Below, piece by piece: positions 33,490 to 42,004 of a stretch of 44,398 nucleotides of DNA (position 1 is its first letter; the number at the start of each line of letters is the position of its first letter). A model generated the notes under the pieces. It saw nothing but the letters and a program-made list of their open reading frames with translations. It was not told the DNA's origin and did not search any database. The position numbers and the translations under genes are program-made. This DNA is from Zestomonas carbonaria (GTDB taxonomy: Bacteria > Pseudomonadota > Gammaproteobacteria > Pseudomonadales > Pseudomonadaceae): the NCBI RefSeq assembly GCF_904061905.1, contig NZ_CAJFCI010000072.1, positions 1 to 44,398 on the forward strand, given 5' to 3'.

Positions 33490-35028
33490 TCAGCCGCGCC
33501 AGTACGGCTCGCGCAGGTCGCGCTTGAGGATCTTGCCGGCCGCGGAGAGCGGCAGCGTCTCGCGGAACTCCACGGTCTTCGGGCACTTGTAGCCGGCGAT
33601 GAAGGTACGGCAGTGGGCGCGCAGCTCCTCCTCGCTGGCCGTGGCGCCGGGCATGAGGGTGACCACCGCGTGCACCGCCTCGCCCCAGGTGTCGTGGGGA
33701 ATGCCGATCACCGCGCAGAGCGCGACCGCCGGATGCTTGGCCAGGACGTTCTCGACCTCGGCGGAATACACGTTCTCGCCACCGGTGATGATCATGTCCT
33801 TGACCCGGTCGACGATGAACAGGTAGCCCTCCTCGTCCATGTAGGCGGCATCGCCGGTGTACAGCCAGCCGTCCTCGAGCGCCTTGGCGGTCTCTTCCGG
33901 CTTGTTCCAGTAACCCTGCATCACGCACGGCCCCTGGACCACCACCTCGCCGACGGTACGCCGAGGCACTTCGGCGCCGCTCCCGTCGATGACCTTGACC
34001 CACTGCCCGAGGATCGGCCTGCCCGCCGAGCGGTACAGGCCACTGTCGCGTCCCACGGGGCCGTGGTTTTCCGGGTGGTTGACCGAGATCAGCCCGGCAT
34101 TCTCGGTCAGGCCGTAGACGTGCACGAAACCGGCGTCCGGCAAGGCGTCCATGGCCCGCTCCAGCAGCGCGGCGTTGATCGGCGAGGCGCCGTAGAGGAT
34201 GCGCTGGAGGCAGGAAAGGTCGAACTCGGCGAAGCGCGGGTGATCGAGGACGGCCTGCAGCATGGTCGGCACCAGCAGGGTCTCGTTGACCCGCTCGCGG
34301 CGGACGGTCTCCAGCAGCTCCAGCGCATCGAAGGTGGGGATGTAGACGTTGGTGGAGCCGTTCACCACCCGCGCGCAGGCCGCCGCCAGGCCGGCGATGT
34401 GGAACATCGGCGCGACGTTCAGGCCGATCATGTCCGGCACCGGGGCCAGGTCGGCCATGCGCAGCAGGATGCTGAGCCACAGGTTGCGGTGCGACAGCAT
34501 CACCCCCTTGGGCCGGCCGGTGGTGCCGCCGGTGTACATGATCACCGCCAGGTCCTCGCCGCCGGCCCGACTGTCGTCCATCGGCTCGGCGTCGGCGAGC
34601 AGTCGCTCGAAGGCGTGCATGCCGGCCGGCGTCTCGCCCTCACCGGCATGGATCAGCAGCGGCGCGCGACTGGCGGCTCCGACGATGTCCTCGACCAGCG
34701 GCAGGTGATGATCATCGACGATCAGGACCGAGGTGTCGCAGTCATCCAGCGAGTAGGCGATCTCCGCAGCGCTCCAGCGGATGTTCACCGGGTTCAGCAC
34801 CGCCCCGGCCCACCAGCAGGCGAGCGCGGACTCCTGGTAACGGTCGGAATTCAGCGCCAGCACGGCGACCCGGTCGCCCTTGGCCACGCCCAGCCCGCGA
34901 ATACCGGCGGCGAGCCGGGCGACGCGCTCGCCGGACTCACGATAGCTGCGGGTGCGGCCGCGATAGATGGTCGCGGGACGCTCGGGGGCCATCTGCATGG
35001 CGATGTGCAAACCTTGGGTGAGGTGCAT
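33490..35028 (-). CDS. Fatty acyl-CoA ligase (AMP-forming)
   Basis: 512 residues, usual length for the class. The P-loop motif YTGGTTGRPKGVM lies near 161-173, YGLTENAG near 304, and the long motif GEVVVQGPCVMQGYWNKPEE through GWLYTGDAAYMDEEGYLF near 355-400. The catalytic Lys is in GKILKRDLR near the C-terminus. It activates a carboxylic acid, probably medium or long chain, to its CoA thioester through an acyl-adenylate in the cytosol. It lies downstream of the GMC oxidoreductase on the same strand, with the sulfatase remnant between. The ATG at 35028 is kept; its ribosome site (AGGTT) is modest. Confidence 0.92.
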   Translation of the reverse strand: MHLTQGLHIAMQMAPERPATIYRGRTRSYRESGERVARLAAGIRGLGVAKGDRVAVLALNSDRYQESALACWWAGAVLNPVNIRWSAAEIAYSLDDCDTSVLIVDDHHLPLVEDIVGAASRAPLLIHAGEGETPAGMHAFERLLADAEPMDDSRAGGEDLAVIMYTGGTTGRPKGVMLSHRNLWLSILLRMADLAPVPDMIGLNVAPMFHIAGLAAACARVVNGSTNVYIPTFDALELLETVRRERVNETLLVPTMLQAVLDHPRFAEFDLSCLQRILYGASPINAALLERAMDALPDAGFVHVYGLTENAGLISVNHPENHGPVGRDSGLYRSAGRPILGQWVKVIDGSGAEVPRRTVGEVVVQGPCVMQGYWNKPEETAKALEDGWLYTGDAAYMDEEGYLFIVDRVKDMIITGGENVYSAEVENVLAKHPAVALCAVIGIPHDTWGEAVHAVVTLMPGATASEEELRAHCRTFIAGYKCPKTVEFRETLPLSAAGKILKRDLREPYWRG

Positions 35029-35056
35029 GGGCTTGAACCTGTGTCTTGTTGTCGTA

Positions 35057-35082
35057 GCCGCTTGCGCTGGCTGGCAAGCGGC
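35057..35082. other. Perfect 9-bp hairpin upstream of the acyl-CoA ligase
   Basis: GCCGCTTGC (35057-35065) and GCAAGCGGC (35074-35082) pair perfectly around GCTGGCTG. It lies between the remnant reading frame ending at 35107 and the ligase start at 35028. With no T run on either strand it is more likely an operator or an mRNA processing or stability element than a terminator. Confidence 0.35.
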
Positions 35083-35106
35083 GCTTGGATTGCCACCGGG
35101 CGGCTA

Positions 35107-35250
35107 TCAAGGGGTGACGATGCCGAACCGGAACTCGTAGGTGTCGAGCAGCCCCATGAGCTCGCCGAAAACCTCCTTGCGGCCCTCGATCTTCAGCTTG
35201 CCGTCGGCGAGTTGCTGTTCGAGGCCGGCTCCGTCGAGCACCCGGCGGCC
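35107..35250 (-). pseudogene. C-terminal remnant resembling an alkyl sulfatase
   Basis: Directly after the GMC oxidoreductase stop (TGA at 35253-35251), and in the same frame, 47 sense codons run to a TGA at 35109-35107. The peptide holds LADGKLKIEGRKEVFGELM and ends LLDTYEFRFGIVTP. The pattern of a Gly-Lys-(L/I)-x-(I/V)-E-G turn followed by GLLD and a terminal F-I-V-T-P resembles the SCP2-like C-terminal domain of SdsA-type alkyl sulfatases. There is no ribosome site or ATG in front and no upstream sulfatase body, so it reads as the tail of a lost gene. It might still be made by stop read-through from the GMC gene. Confidence 0.6.
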
Positions 35251-36831
35251 TCAGGCCTGGGCGACCCATTCGGCCGCACGCTCGCCGATCATGATCGACG
35301 CCGCGTTGGTGTTGCCGCCGACCAGGGTCGGCATGATCGAGGCGTCCACCACGCGCAGGCCTTCGATGCCGCGCACACGCAGCCGGCTATCGACCACGGC
35401 GTGCTCGTCGTGGCCCATCTTGCAGGTGCCGACCGGGTGGTAGATCGAGTCGGCACGCCGGCGCAGCAGCTCGATCAGTTGTTCATCGCGATACAGGCCG
35501 TCGCTGTACATGTCCTTCAGGCCGAAACGGGCCATGGGGGCCTGCTCGACGATCTCCTGGGCCATGCGGTAGCCCTTGAGCAGCGTATTCACGTCATCGT
35601 CGTGGCCGAGGAAGTTGGGATCGATGCGCGGTGCGGCAACCGGATCGGCCGACCGCAGGCCGACGCTGCCGATGCTCTTCGGCCGCAGTACGCAGACGTG
35701 GCAACTGAAGCCGTGCCCCCAGTGCAGCGTGCGGTTGTGGTCGTCGATGATGCTGAACACCGAGTGCAACTGGACGTCGGGCCGGGGAAGCACCGCACAG
35801 GTCTTCAGGAACGCCCCGCCCTCGGCGAAGTTGCTGGCCAGGGGACCGCGCCGGCTCGCCAGGTAGCGGGTCAGGGCCGCGCCCATCTTCAGGCTGCCGC
35901 CCAGGGAGTAGCCCATCAGCGAAGTGTCATGGCTCTTGTAGCAGAGCACCACGTCCGGGTGGTCCTGCAGGTTCTGGCCGACACCCGGCAGTTCGTGCCG
36001 TACGGCGATGCCGTGGGGCTTCAGTTCGGCTTCCGGGCCGATGCCGGAAAGCATCAGCAGTTGCGGGCTGCCGAAGGCGCCGGCGCTGAGCAGCACCTCC
36101 TTGCGCGCCCGCAGTTCCAGGCGCCGGCCCTTGACCTGCGCCTGCACGCCGGTCGCCTGCTTGCCACTCAGCAGCACGCGCTCGGCATGGGCGCCGGTGA
36201 GCACGGTAAGGTTCGGGCGCTGGCGGACCGGCTTGAGAAACGCGGTGGCGGTGCTCCAGCGCCGGCCGTCGCGGATAGTCACGTCGTACTGGCCGACGCC
36301 TTCCTGGTCCACGCCGTTGAAGTCGGTGTTGTAGCGGTAGCCGGCCTGCCTGCCGGCTTCGATGAAGGCGTGGGTGGCGGCATGCGCCTCGACCTGGCCG
36401 ACGAACAGTTCACCGCTGCCGCCGTGGAAATCGCAGGCGCCACGGTGGTTCATCTCGCTCCGGCGGAAGTACGGCAGCACGTCGGCGAACGACCAGCCCT
36501 CGTTGCCCAGGGCCGCCCAGTCGTCGAAGTCGCTGCGATGACCACGGATGTAGATCATGCCGTTGATCGAGCTGCTGCCGCCGAGGGTCTTGCCGCGCGG
36601 CTGGTAGCCGATGCGCCCGCCCAGCCCCGCTTGCGGCACGGTGTCGAAGGCCCAGTTGACGTGCCGGCTCGGCAGGATGGCGGCGATGCCGGCCGGCGCG
36701 TGGATCAGCGGGGAACGGTCTTCCGGCCCGGCCTCGAGCAGGCACACGGAAACATCCGGGTTGGCGCTGAGGCGGTTGGCCAGGACGCAGCCGGCAGAGC
36801 CGGCGCCGACAATGATGTAATCGAATTCCAT
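35251..36831 (-). CDS. GMC-family FAD-dependent oxidoreductase, probably an alcohol dehydrogenase
   Basis: 526 residues. The ATG at 36831 has GGAG upstream. The N-terminus carries the FAD-binding motif VGAGSAGCVLANRLS (8-22) with LLEAG at the end of the second strand. GKTLGGSSSINGMIYIRGH is the first GMC signature, and GAFGSPQLLMLSGIGP the second. HPVGTCKMG puts the catalytic His at about 465, and GGNTNAASIMIGE puts the partner Asn at about 509. All hallmarks of choline or long-chain alcohol dehydrogenases are intact. It would oxidise an alcohol to aldehyde or acid ahead of the acyl-CoA ligase. It is divergent from the AraC gene at 36928. Confidence 0.93.
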   Translation of the reverse strand: MEFDYIIVGAGSAGCVLANRLSANPDVSVCLLEAGPEDRSPLIHAPAGIAAILPSRHVNWAFDTVPQAGLGGRIGYQPRGKTLGGSSSINGMIYIRGHRSDFDDWAALGNEGWSFADVLPYFRRSEMNHRGACDFHGGSGELFVGQVEAHAATHAFIEAGRQAGYRYNTDFNGVDQEGVGQYDVTIRDGRRWSTATAFLKPVRQRPNLTVLTGAHAERVLLSGKQATGVQAQVKGRRLELRARKEVLLSAGAFGSPQLLMLSGIGPEAELKPHGIAVRHELPGVGQNLQDHPDVVLCYKSHDTSLMGYSLGGSLKMGAALTRYLASRRGPLASNFAEGGAFLKTCAVLPRPDVQLHSVFSIIDDHNRTLHWGHGFSCHVCVLRPKSIGSVGLRSADPVAAPRIDPNFLGHDDDVNTLLKGYRMAQEIVEQAPMARFGLKDMYSDGLYRDEQLIELLRRRADSIYHPVGTCKMGHDEHAVVDSRLRVRGIEGLRVVDASIMPTLVGGNTNAASIMIGERAAEWVAQA

Positions 36832-36891
36832 GGGGTGCTCCGGGATGAGGGAGGTGCCGTGGAATTCTTCGCCGGGCGGGCCAGGCAGTTA

Positions 36892-36927
36892 TTGATCTTT
36901 GATGACGGATACTTGATCTTTGATGAC
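36892..36927. promoter_or_regulatory. 15-bp direct repeat with 21-bp period abutting the AraC start codon
   Basis: TTGATCTTTGATGAC occurs exactly at 36892-36906 and 36913-36927, and the ATG of the AraC gene follows at 36928. Direct half-sites one 21-bp step apart are the classic arrangement bound by AraC-family proteins. The pair lies in the 96-bp divergent gap to the GMC gene, so it could serve autoregulation and GMC control at once. If the upstream GTG at 36859 is used instead, the repeat is coding and yields LIFDDGYLIFDD. Confidence 0.6.
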
Positions 36928-37950
36928 ATGGACCCTTTTATCCGAACCACCTCCTTTGCCGGCTTCCGCGAGCTGGTCGACAGCCTGGGCGGGGACCACG
37001 CCCTCCTCCTCGAACGCTTTCGCATCAAGCCGGAACTGATCGACGAGGAAGACGCCCGGGTTCCGTTGCGCTCGCTGGTCGGCCTGCTGGAGTCCGCGGC
37101 GCAGGAGCTGGACTGCCCCGACTTCGGCCTGCGCATGGCCGAATACCAGAACCTGCAGGTGCTCGGCCCGATCGCCGTGATCGCGCGCAACGCGGTCACG
37201 GCCGGGCATGCGCTGGCGGAGATCGTCCGCTTCATCGGCTACCACAGCTCCGGCGTCCAGCTCGATCTCGACCGTAGCGAACCGCAGGCGCCGCGACTGC
37301 TGATCGGCCTGCGCCTGCCCGGGCTGATGCAGCAGCGGCAGATGGTGGAACTGGCCATGGGCGTGGCGCACAACACCATGAAGCTGCTGTACGGCACCAG
37401 CTTCAAGGCCCACTCGGTGCTGCTGGCTGGCGTGAGCCCGCTGCCGTTGGCGCGCTATCGCCGCTACTTCCAGACCGAGGTGTACACCGGGCAGGCCTGC
37501 AACGCGCTGATCCTGACCAACCAGCAACTGGACCAGCGCATCGAACAGCAGGACCCGACGCTGCACCGCACGCTGGTGCGGTACCTCAGCCAGTTCAACC
37601 TGCAGGCGTCCTCGGACGTGGTGGAGCAGGTCCAGCGCCTGGTGCTGCGCATGCTGCCGACGCAGCAATGCCGCCTGCCGTTGATCGCCGAGCAGCTCGG
37701 CCTGCACGTGCGCATGCTGCAACGGCGGCTGGAAGAACAGGGATGCAAGTTCGAGGAACTCGTCGAGGCCATCCGCCGCGACCGGGCCGACGCCTACCTG
37801 GCCGAGCGCGACATTCCGCTGGCGCAGATCGCCGGCATGCTCGGCTACAGCGAACAGAGCGTGTTCAACCGCGCCTGCCGCCGCTGGTTCGCGATGACGC
37901 CCAACGAGCGGCGTCGCCTGTTGCGGGAGCAGCGCGCCAAGGAACGCTAG
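36928..37950 (+). CDS. AraC-family transcriptional regulator (OruR type)
   Basis: 340 residues from the ATG at 36928, which has no ribosome site. An in-frame GTG at 36859 has GGGAGG just upstream and would add 23 residues, so the start is open. The N-terminal arabinose-binding-like domain spans about 15-200 (GDHALLLERFRIKPELID; FGLRMAEYQNLQVLGPIAV). The C-terminal motifs are complete (LPLIAEQLGLHVRMLQRRLEE; LAQIAGMLGYSEQSVFNRACRRWF) with the tail MTPNERR. It is divergent from the GMC oxidoreductase, its probable target. Its stop shares the palindrome CTAG with the stop of the convergent LuxR gene. Confidence 0.92.
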   Translation: MDPFIRTTSFAGFRELVDSLGGDHALLLERFRIKPELIDEEDARVPLRSLVGLLESAAQELDCPDFGLRMAEYQNLQVLGPIAVIARNAVTAGHALAEIVRFIGYHSSGVQLDLDRSEPQAPRLLIGLRLPGLMQQRQMVELAMGVAHNTMKLLYGTSFKAHSVLLAGVSPLPLARYRRYFQTEVYTGQACNALILTNQQLDQRIEQQDPTLHRTLVRYLSQFNLQASSDVVEQVQRLVLRMLPTQQCRLPLIAEQLGLHVRMLQRRLEEQGCKFEELVEAIRRDRADAYLAERDIPLAQIAGMLGYSEQSVFNRACRRWFAMTPNERRRLLREQRAKER

Positions 37951-40472
37951 CTGGTCAACCCCAGCTCCTTGGCCCGAACGACCGCCTGCGTGCGCCGCTC
38001 GACCCCGAGCTTGAAGTTGATGCGTTGCGCGTGGGTCTTGACCGTGTGCAGGGAGATGAACAGCATCTCGGCGATCTGCTGGTTGGAAAAACCCTGCGCG
38101 ATCAGCTTGAGCACATCGAGCTCGCGCCGGCTCAACAGGGCCGCGTGCGCGCTTTCTCCCGTGTTGCCGGCACTCTTGCTCGCCCACTGCCTCATCGCCG
38201 GGTTGCGCAGGGCAAAGGCCCGTTCGAGGCTGGCCAGGCCCATCTGCCGGGCCAACGCCAGGGCGTCCAGCAGCGCCTGCTTGGCCTGCGCCTGCCGGCT
38301 GCCGGCATGCAGGGCCTCGGCTAGGCTGAAACCGATCTCGCAGGCCAGCGGGCGCCTGCCCTCTTCCAGGGCCCGGGCGTGCATGGACCTGAGGCTGTCC
38401 AATGCCTCGCCCACTTCGCCGGCGGCCAGCCGCGCCTGGGTCAGCAGCAGATGCAGGCGCACGTTCAGCTCGGGCGCCCCGAATGGCGGTAACTGGGTGC
38501 CTCCGGCCAACTGGCCACGCACCGCCTTCTCGACCTGTGCATGGCGGCCCTGGCCCAGCCACAGGCGCGCCTTGGTCAGCAACAGCAGCCCCTGGTAGAG
38601 CTGCACGCTGATGTGGTTGTACTGCATCGCTCGCTCGGCATCGCTGACCCGTGTGAAGGCGCCGGCGACGTCGCCGTGCAGCGCACTCAACTCGGCCAGC
38701 CCCAGGTGGCCCCAGACGGCGGCCGGGTCGGCACAGGCCTGGCATTCCCGCAGCCCCGACTCGAAGGCGGCCTCGGCTTCCGGGTAGCAGCCGCGTTGCA
38801 GCAGCAGGCCGGCACGCAGCAGTTGGGTGCGGCCGCGCATGGGACTGGGCTCGGCGCCCCAGGCGCCGGCCAGTTCCGAGTACAGGCGGTTGAGCAGGGT
38901 TTCCGCGCGCAGCAGTTCGCCGCGGATTTCCAGCAGCTTGACGTGCTCCAGCGCCATCAGGCTCTCGAACGCCAGGCTGGCATGCTCGCGGGCCTGCTTG
39001 ATGGCCACCCGGTTGAGTTCCTGGGCATGGTCGAAGTCGCCTTCGATCAGCGCCTGCTCGATCTGCATCAGGTAGCACACCAGGCGCTGGCTCCAGGCCC
39101 GCTCGGGCAGCTCGGCGACGGCCTCGGCCAGCAGCGCCCGCGCCTGCTCGGCAGCCCCCCGATGAAACGCCAGCTTGCCCGCCAGGGTCTTCCACTGGGC
39201 GATCAGCTCCCATTGCTGGCGGGCGTCGGGCTGCGGCAGGAAACGTTCCAGCGCCACGACGTACTCCTCGCCCTCGTCGAGCCGGCCACCGAGCAGCAGG
39301 GCCCAGGCGTTGAGCAAGGCCAGGCGCGGGGTACTGCCGCGCAGCTCGGTCGGCAGCTCGCGGCACCACTCCAGCAACAGCGCCAAACCATGGCCCTGCA
39401 GCAGGCGATCCTGGGTGTAGCGCTCCATCAGGCTGGCCGCCACATCCGGCTGCTCGGCCTTGAAGGCGTATTCCAGCGCGGGGCCTATCTGCTCCCGGCT
39501 CACGTACCACTGGCAGGCCTTGCGGTACAACGCCTTGGCCATGCTGGCGGGCAGTTGAGCGGCCAGCAGCGACGCGAGCGCCGGCTGGACCCGCAGCAGC
39601 CTGCCCTCCTGGTCGACGGGCTCGATGAACAGGCCGCACTCCTGCAGATGCGTGAGCAGTTGCACGCCCTCGCCCACGCCCAGCGACTGCTCGCACAGCT
39701 CCCGATCGAAATGCGGGAAATGGGCCAGGCTATAGAGCGCCTGTTGCCAGTCGCCGGGCAACTCGTCGAGCACTTCGCGCTTCAGGTATTCCAGCACCAA
39801 CGCATTGCCGGCCTCGACCGAGATCCGCTGGCCGGGCTTGAGCCCGAGCAGGCACAGGCACAACCCCGCGCACCACCCCTGCGACTGCTCCATCAGCCCG
39901 AGGATCGCGGAACGCGACCAATGGTGCCCGGCCCTTTGCAGCAGTTCGCCCAGCTCGTTTTCGCGGAAGGCCAGTTCGTGGCTGCCCAGCTCGAACAGCT
40001 CGCCATCCAGCAGCAGGCGGGTCAGTTGCAGTTGCGGCCGGCGCCGGCTGGCGACCCACCAGCGGACACGGTGCGGCGAACAGAGGATCAGCTCGTTCAG
40101 CGCGTGGTCCAGCTCCGCATCGGGAAAGCGCGGGTAGTCGTCGAGCAGCAGCCAGAGCGGGCGGCTCTCGTCGTCGAGGTGCCGCTCGATGCCTGCCAGG
40201 TCCGTGGCTGGCAGGCCGAGCGCGGTCGCCAGGCGCTGCACGAAAGCCTCGGCGCCGAGGGGCTGGCCGCGCAGGTCGAGGTGGACCAGCCGGGTTTCGG
40301 CCGGGCAATGCCGCATGCACTCCCCGAGGAGGACGCTCTTGCCGCTGCCGACAGGCGCGCACAGCAGGCGCAGGCGACAATCGGCCTCCAGCAGGGCGTC
40401 GCGCAGGCGCGGTCGGGGAACGTGGCGAGGGGGAAGCCGAGGCAGGTCGGGATGGAGTGGCGTATGAGCCAT
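37947..40472 (-). CDS. LuxR-family, MalT-type large ATP-binding transcriptional activator
   Basis: 841 residues from the ATG at 40472. Walker A APVGSGKS is at 39-46 and a Walker B-like LWLLLDDYPRF follows. The central part is a long alpha-helical, TPR-like region (about 350-740), as in MalT. The C-terminal LuxR helix-turn-helix (about 778-835) reads LSRRELDVLKLIAQGFSNQQIAEMLFISLHTVKTHAQRI here in two overlapping stretches around LSRRELDVLKLIAQG and NQQIAEMLFISLHTVKTH. Such proteins bind an inducer and activate catabolic operons. The upstream DUF1302-DUF1329 operon, cut off by a terminator, is the likely target. Confidence 0.92.
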   Translation of the reverse strand: MAHTPLHPDLPRLPPRHVPRPRLRDALLEADCRLRLLCAPVGSGKSVLLGECMRHCPAETRLVHLDLRGQPLGAEAFVQRLATALGLPATDLAGIERHLDDESRPLWLLLDDYPRFPDAELDHALNELILCSPHRVRWWVASRRRPQLQLTRLLLDGELFELGSHELAFRENELGELLQRAGHHWSRSAILGLMEQSQGWCAGLCLCLLGLKPGQRISVEAGNALVLEYLKREVLDELPGDWQQALYSLAHFPHFDRELCEQSLGVGEGVQLLTHLQECGLFIEPVDQEGRLLRVQPALASLLAAQLPASMAKALYRKACQWYVSREQIGPALEYAFKAEQPDVAASLMERYTQDRLLQGHGLALLLEWCRELPTELRGSTPRLALLNAWALLLGGRLDEGEEYVVALERFLPQPDARQQWELIAQWKTLAGKLAFHRGAAEQARALLAEAVAELPERAWSQRLVCYLMQIEQALIEGDFDHAQELNRVAIKQAREHASLAFESLMALEHVKLLEIRGELLRAETLLNRLYSELAGAWGAEPSPMRGRTQLLRAGLLLQRGCYPEAEAAFESGLRECQACADPAAVWGHLGLAELSALHGDVAGAFTRVSDAERAMQYNHISVQLYQGLLLLTKARLWLGQGRHAQVEKAVRGQLAGGTQLPPFGAPELNVRLHLLLTQARLAAGEVGEALDSLRSMHARALEEGRRPLACEIGFSLAEALHAGSRQAQAKQALLDALALARQMGLASLERAFALRNPAMRQWASKSAGNTGESAHAALLSRRELDVLKLIAQGFSNQQIAEMLFISLHTVKTHAQRINFKLGVERRTQAVVRAKELGLTS

Positions 40473-40545
40473 GGACGCACTCGATTCTTGTTCGGTAGGG
40501 AAACATCCTTGCAGAGCCCAGGGGTGCTGCGCAAATGGGCTGGCC

Positions 40546-40570
40546 AAGAAAAAGCGGCCCAGGGGGCCGC
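40546..40570 (-). terminator. Rho-independent terminator of the DUF1302-DUF1329 operon
   Basis: On the minus strand GCGGCC-CCCTG-GGCCGC (40570-40554) is a perfect 6-bp GC stem with a 5-base loop, directly followed by TTTTTCTT. It lies 28 bases past the DUF1329 stop and about 75 bases before the LuxR start, so it separates the two transcription units. Confidence 0.92.
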
Positions 40571-40598
40571 CAAGGACGGGGCAGCGAAACGTCCCGGA

Positions 40599-41972
40599 TC
40601 AGCGCACGCCGGCCTGGCGCAGGGCAGCCGGGGTGTAGGCGGACGCGGTGGACTTCGCACCAAACTCGATGCTCTGTTTTTCCTCGTTCTTCAGACCGAG
40701 CACGGAGTAGCGGCCGGAGACCAGGTCGTACAGGGTCTCGGCGGTATAGCCGGGCACCTGCTTGTGGTAGTACTGCTGGATGTGGCCTTCGCCGACACGC
40801 CACAGTTGACCACGGCCGTCGTAATGATCGACCAGGGCCAGTTGCCAACTGTCTTCGTCGAAGTACATGTGGCGGGTGGCGTAGATGTGGCGCTCGCCCG
40901 ACTTGAGCTTGGCCACCACTTCCCAGACACGGTGCAGCTCGTAGCGGGTCAGGTCCTGGTTGATGTGGCCGGCCTGGATGATGTCGGCGTACTTCAGGCT
41001 CGGCGAGTCCAGCTTGTAGGCGTTGTAGGGGATGAACAGCTCCTTCTTGCCGACCAGCTCCCAGGTGTAGCGATCCGGGGCGCCGTTGAACATGTCGTAG
41101 TTGTCCGACGTGGCCAGGCCATCGGCGGCGGTCGCCGGGCCATCGTAGGCCACCTGCGGGGCGCGGCGGACGCGGCGCTGGCCGGCGTTGTAGAGCCACG
41201 CCATGCGCGGCTCCTTCACCTGGTCGATGGTCTCGTGCACCAGCAGCACGTTGCCGGCCAGGCGCGCCGGCGCGGTCACCCGCTGGATGAAGTAGAACAG
41301 GATGTTGTCCGCCTTGCCCTTGTCCAGGTCGGGAAGATCACTGGGGTAGGACACCTCGTCGGTGAACTGGACCATGCTGAAGGAACCGTTGGCCTGCGGC
41401 TGCACGCGGGTCATGTAGCGCTTGATATTACCGCCGCGGTAACGGGTGCTGTGGTTCCACACCACTTCGACGCCGTTCTGCGGGATCGGGAAGGCGTAGT
41501 AGCGGCTGTCGCTGAAGCCCTTCAGGCCGTTGCCGCCATCGATGCCCTCGGTGTTCAGCGCGCTGGTCTTGATCCTGGCGTAGATGCTGTCCGGCAGCGC
41601 CGCGGTCCGGTGGGTCGGGTAGACCGGGATCTTGTAAGTGTCGGGATAGCGCTTGAACATCGCCAGTTGGCCGGCCGACAGCTTGTCCTTGTACTGCTCG
41701 GCGTTCTGCGCGGTGATGGTGAACAGCGGTTGCTCGCTGGCGAAGGGGTCCGCGAGGAAGCCTTTGCCGTCCACCGCGCCGGCGCTGGTGGGCAGGCCGC
41801 CGGTCCACTCGGGGATGCTGCCGTCGGCGTTGCCGGCCTTCTCGGCGCCGATCGGAGTCAGGCTGGTGCCCAGCCTGGCGGCCTCCTCCGGGGATACCTT
41901 GGCCATGACGCTGGTCGCCAGCAGGCTCAGCGCCAGGGCGCCGGTCTGCATCAGGGTTCTGTGCTTGATCAT
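40599..41972 (-). CDS. DUF1329 family periplasmic protein
   Basis: 457 residues. Residues 1-24 are a signal peptide (MIKHRTLMQTGALALSLLATSVMA). The mature protein starts KVSPEEAARLGTSLTPIGAEKAGN and shows DUF1329 hallmarks such as GSIPEWTGG, SALNTEGIDGGNGLKGFSDS, YAFPIPQNGVEVVWNH and WELVGKKELFIPYNAYKL. It is structurally reminiscent of LolA/LolB-like lipid carriers. Together with DUF1302 proteins the family accompanies uptake or export of hydrophobic compounds and lipids in pseudomonads. It follows the DUF1302 gene by 32 bases and ends in a strong terminator. Confidence 0.93.
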   Translation of the reverse strand: MIKHRTLMQTGALALSLLATSVMAKVSPEEAARLGTSLTPIGAEKAGNADGSIPEWTGGLPTSAGAVDGKGFLADPFASEQPLFTITAQNAEQYKDKLSAGQLAMFKRYPDTYKIPVYPTHRTAALPDSIYARIKTSALNTEGIDGGNGLKGFSDSRYYAFPIPQNGVEVVWNHSTRYRGGNIKRYMTRVQPQANGSFSMVQFTDEVSYPSDLPDLDKGKADNILFYFIQRVTAPARLAGNVLLVHETIDQVKEPRMAWLYNAGQRRVRRAPQVAYDGPATAADGLATSDNYDMFNGAPDRYTWELVGKKELFIPYNAYKLDSPSLKYADIIQAGHINQDLTRYELHRVWEVVAKLKSGERHIYATRHMYFDEDSWQLALVDHYDGRGQLWRVGEGHIQQYYHKQVPGYTAETLYDLVSGRYSVLGLKNEEKQSIEFGAKSTASAYTPAALRQAGVR

Positions 41973-42004
41973 CTGTCTTTCGTCCTTTGCGTCTTGTTCC
42001 GCGC

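Noticed and set aside
33613..36927. A long plus-strand open frame over the ligase and GMC genes, continuous with the AraC gene
   Set aside because: It is an antisense shadow of two intact enzymes; only the part from 36928 (or 36859) looks like a real protein.
36889..39696. A 935-codon minus-strand open frame over the AraC and LuxR genes
   Set aside because: It lies out of frame with LuxR and antisense to AraC, both of which have complete, well-supported domains.
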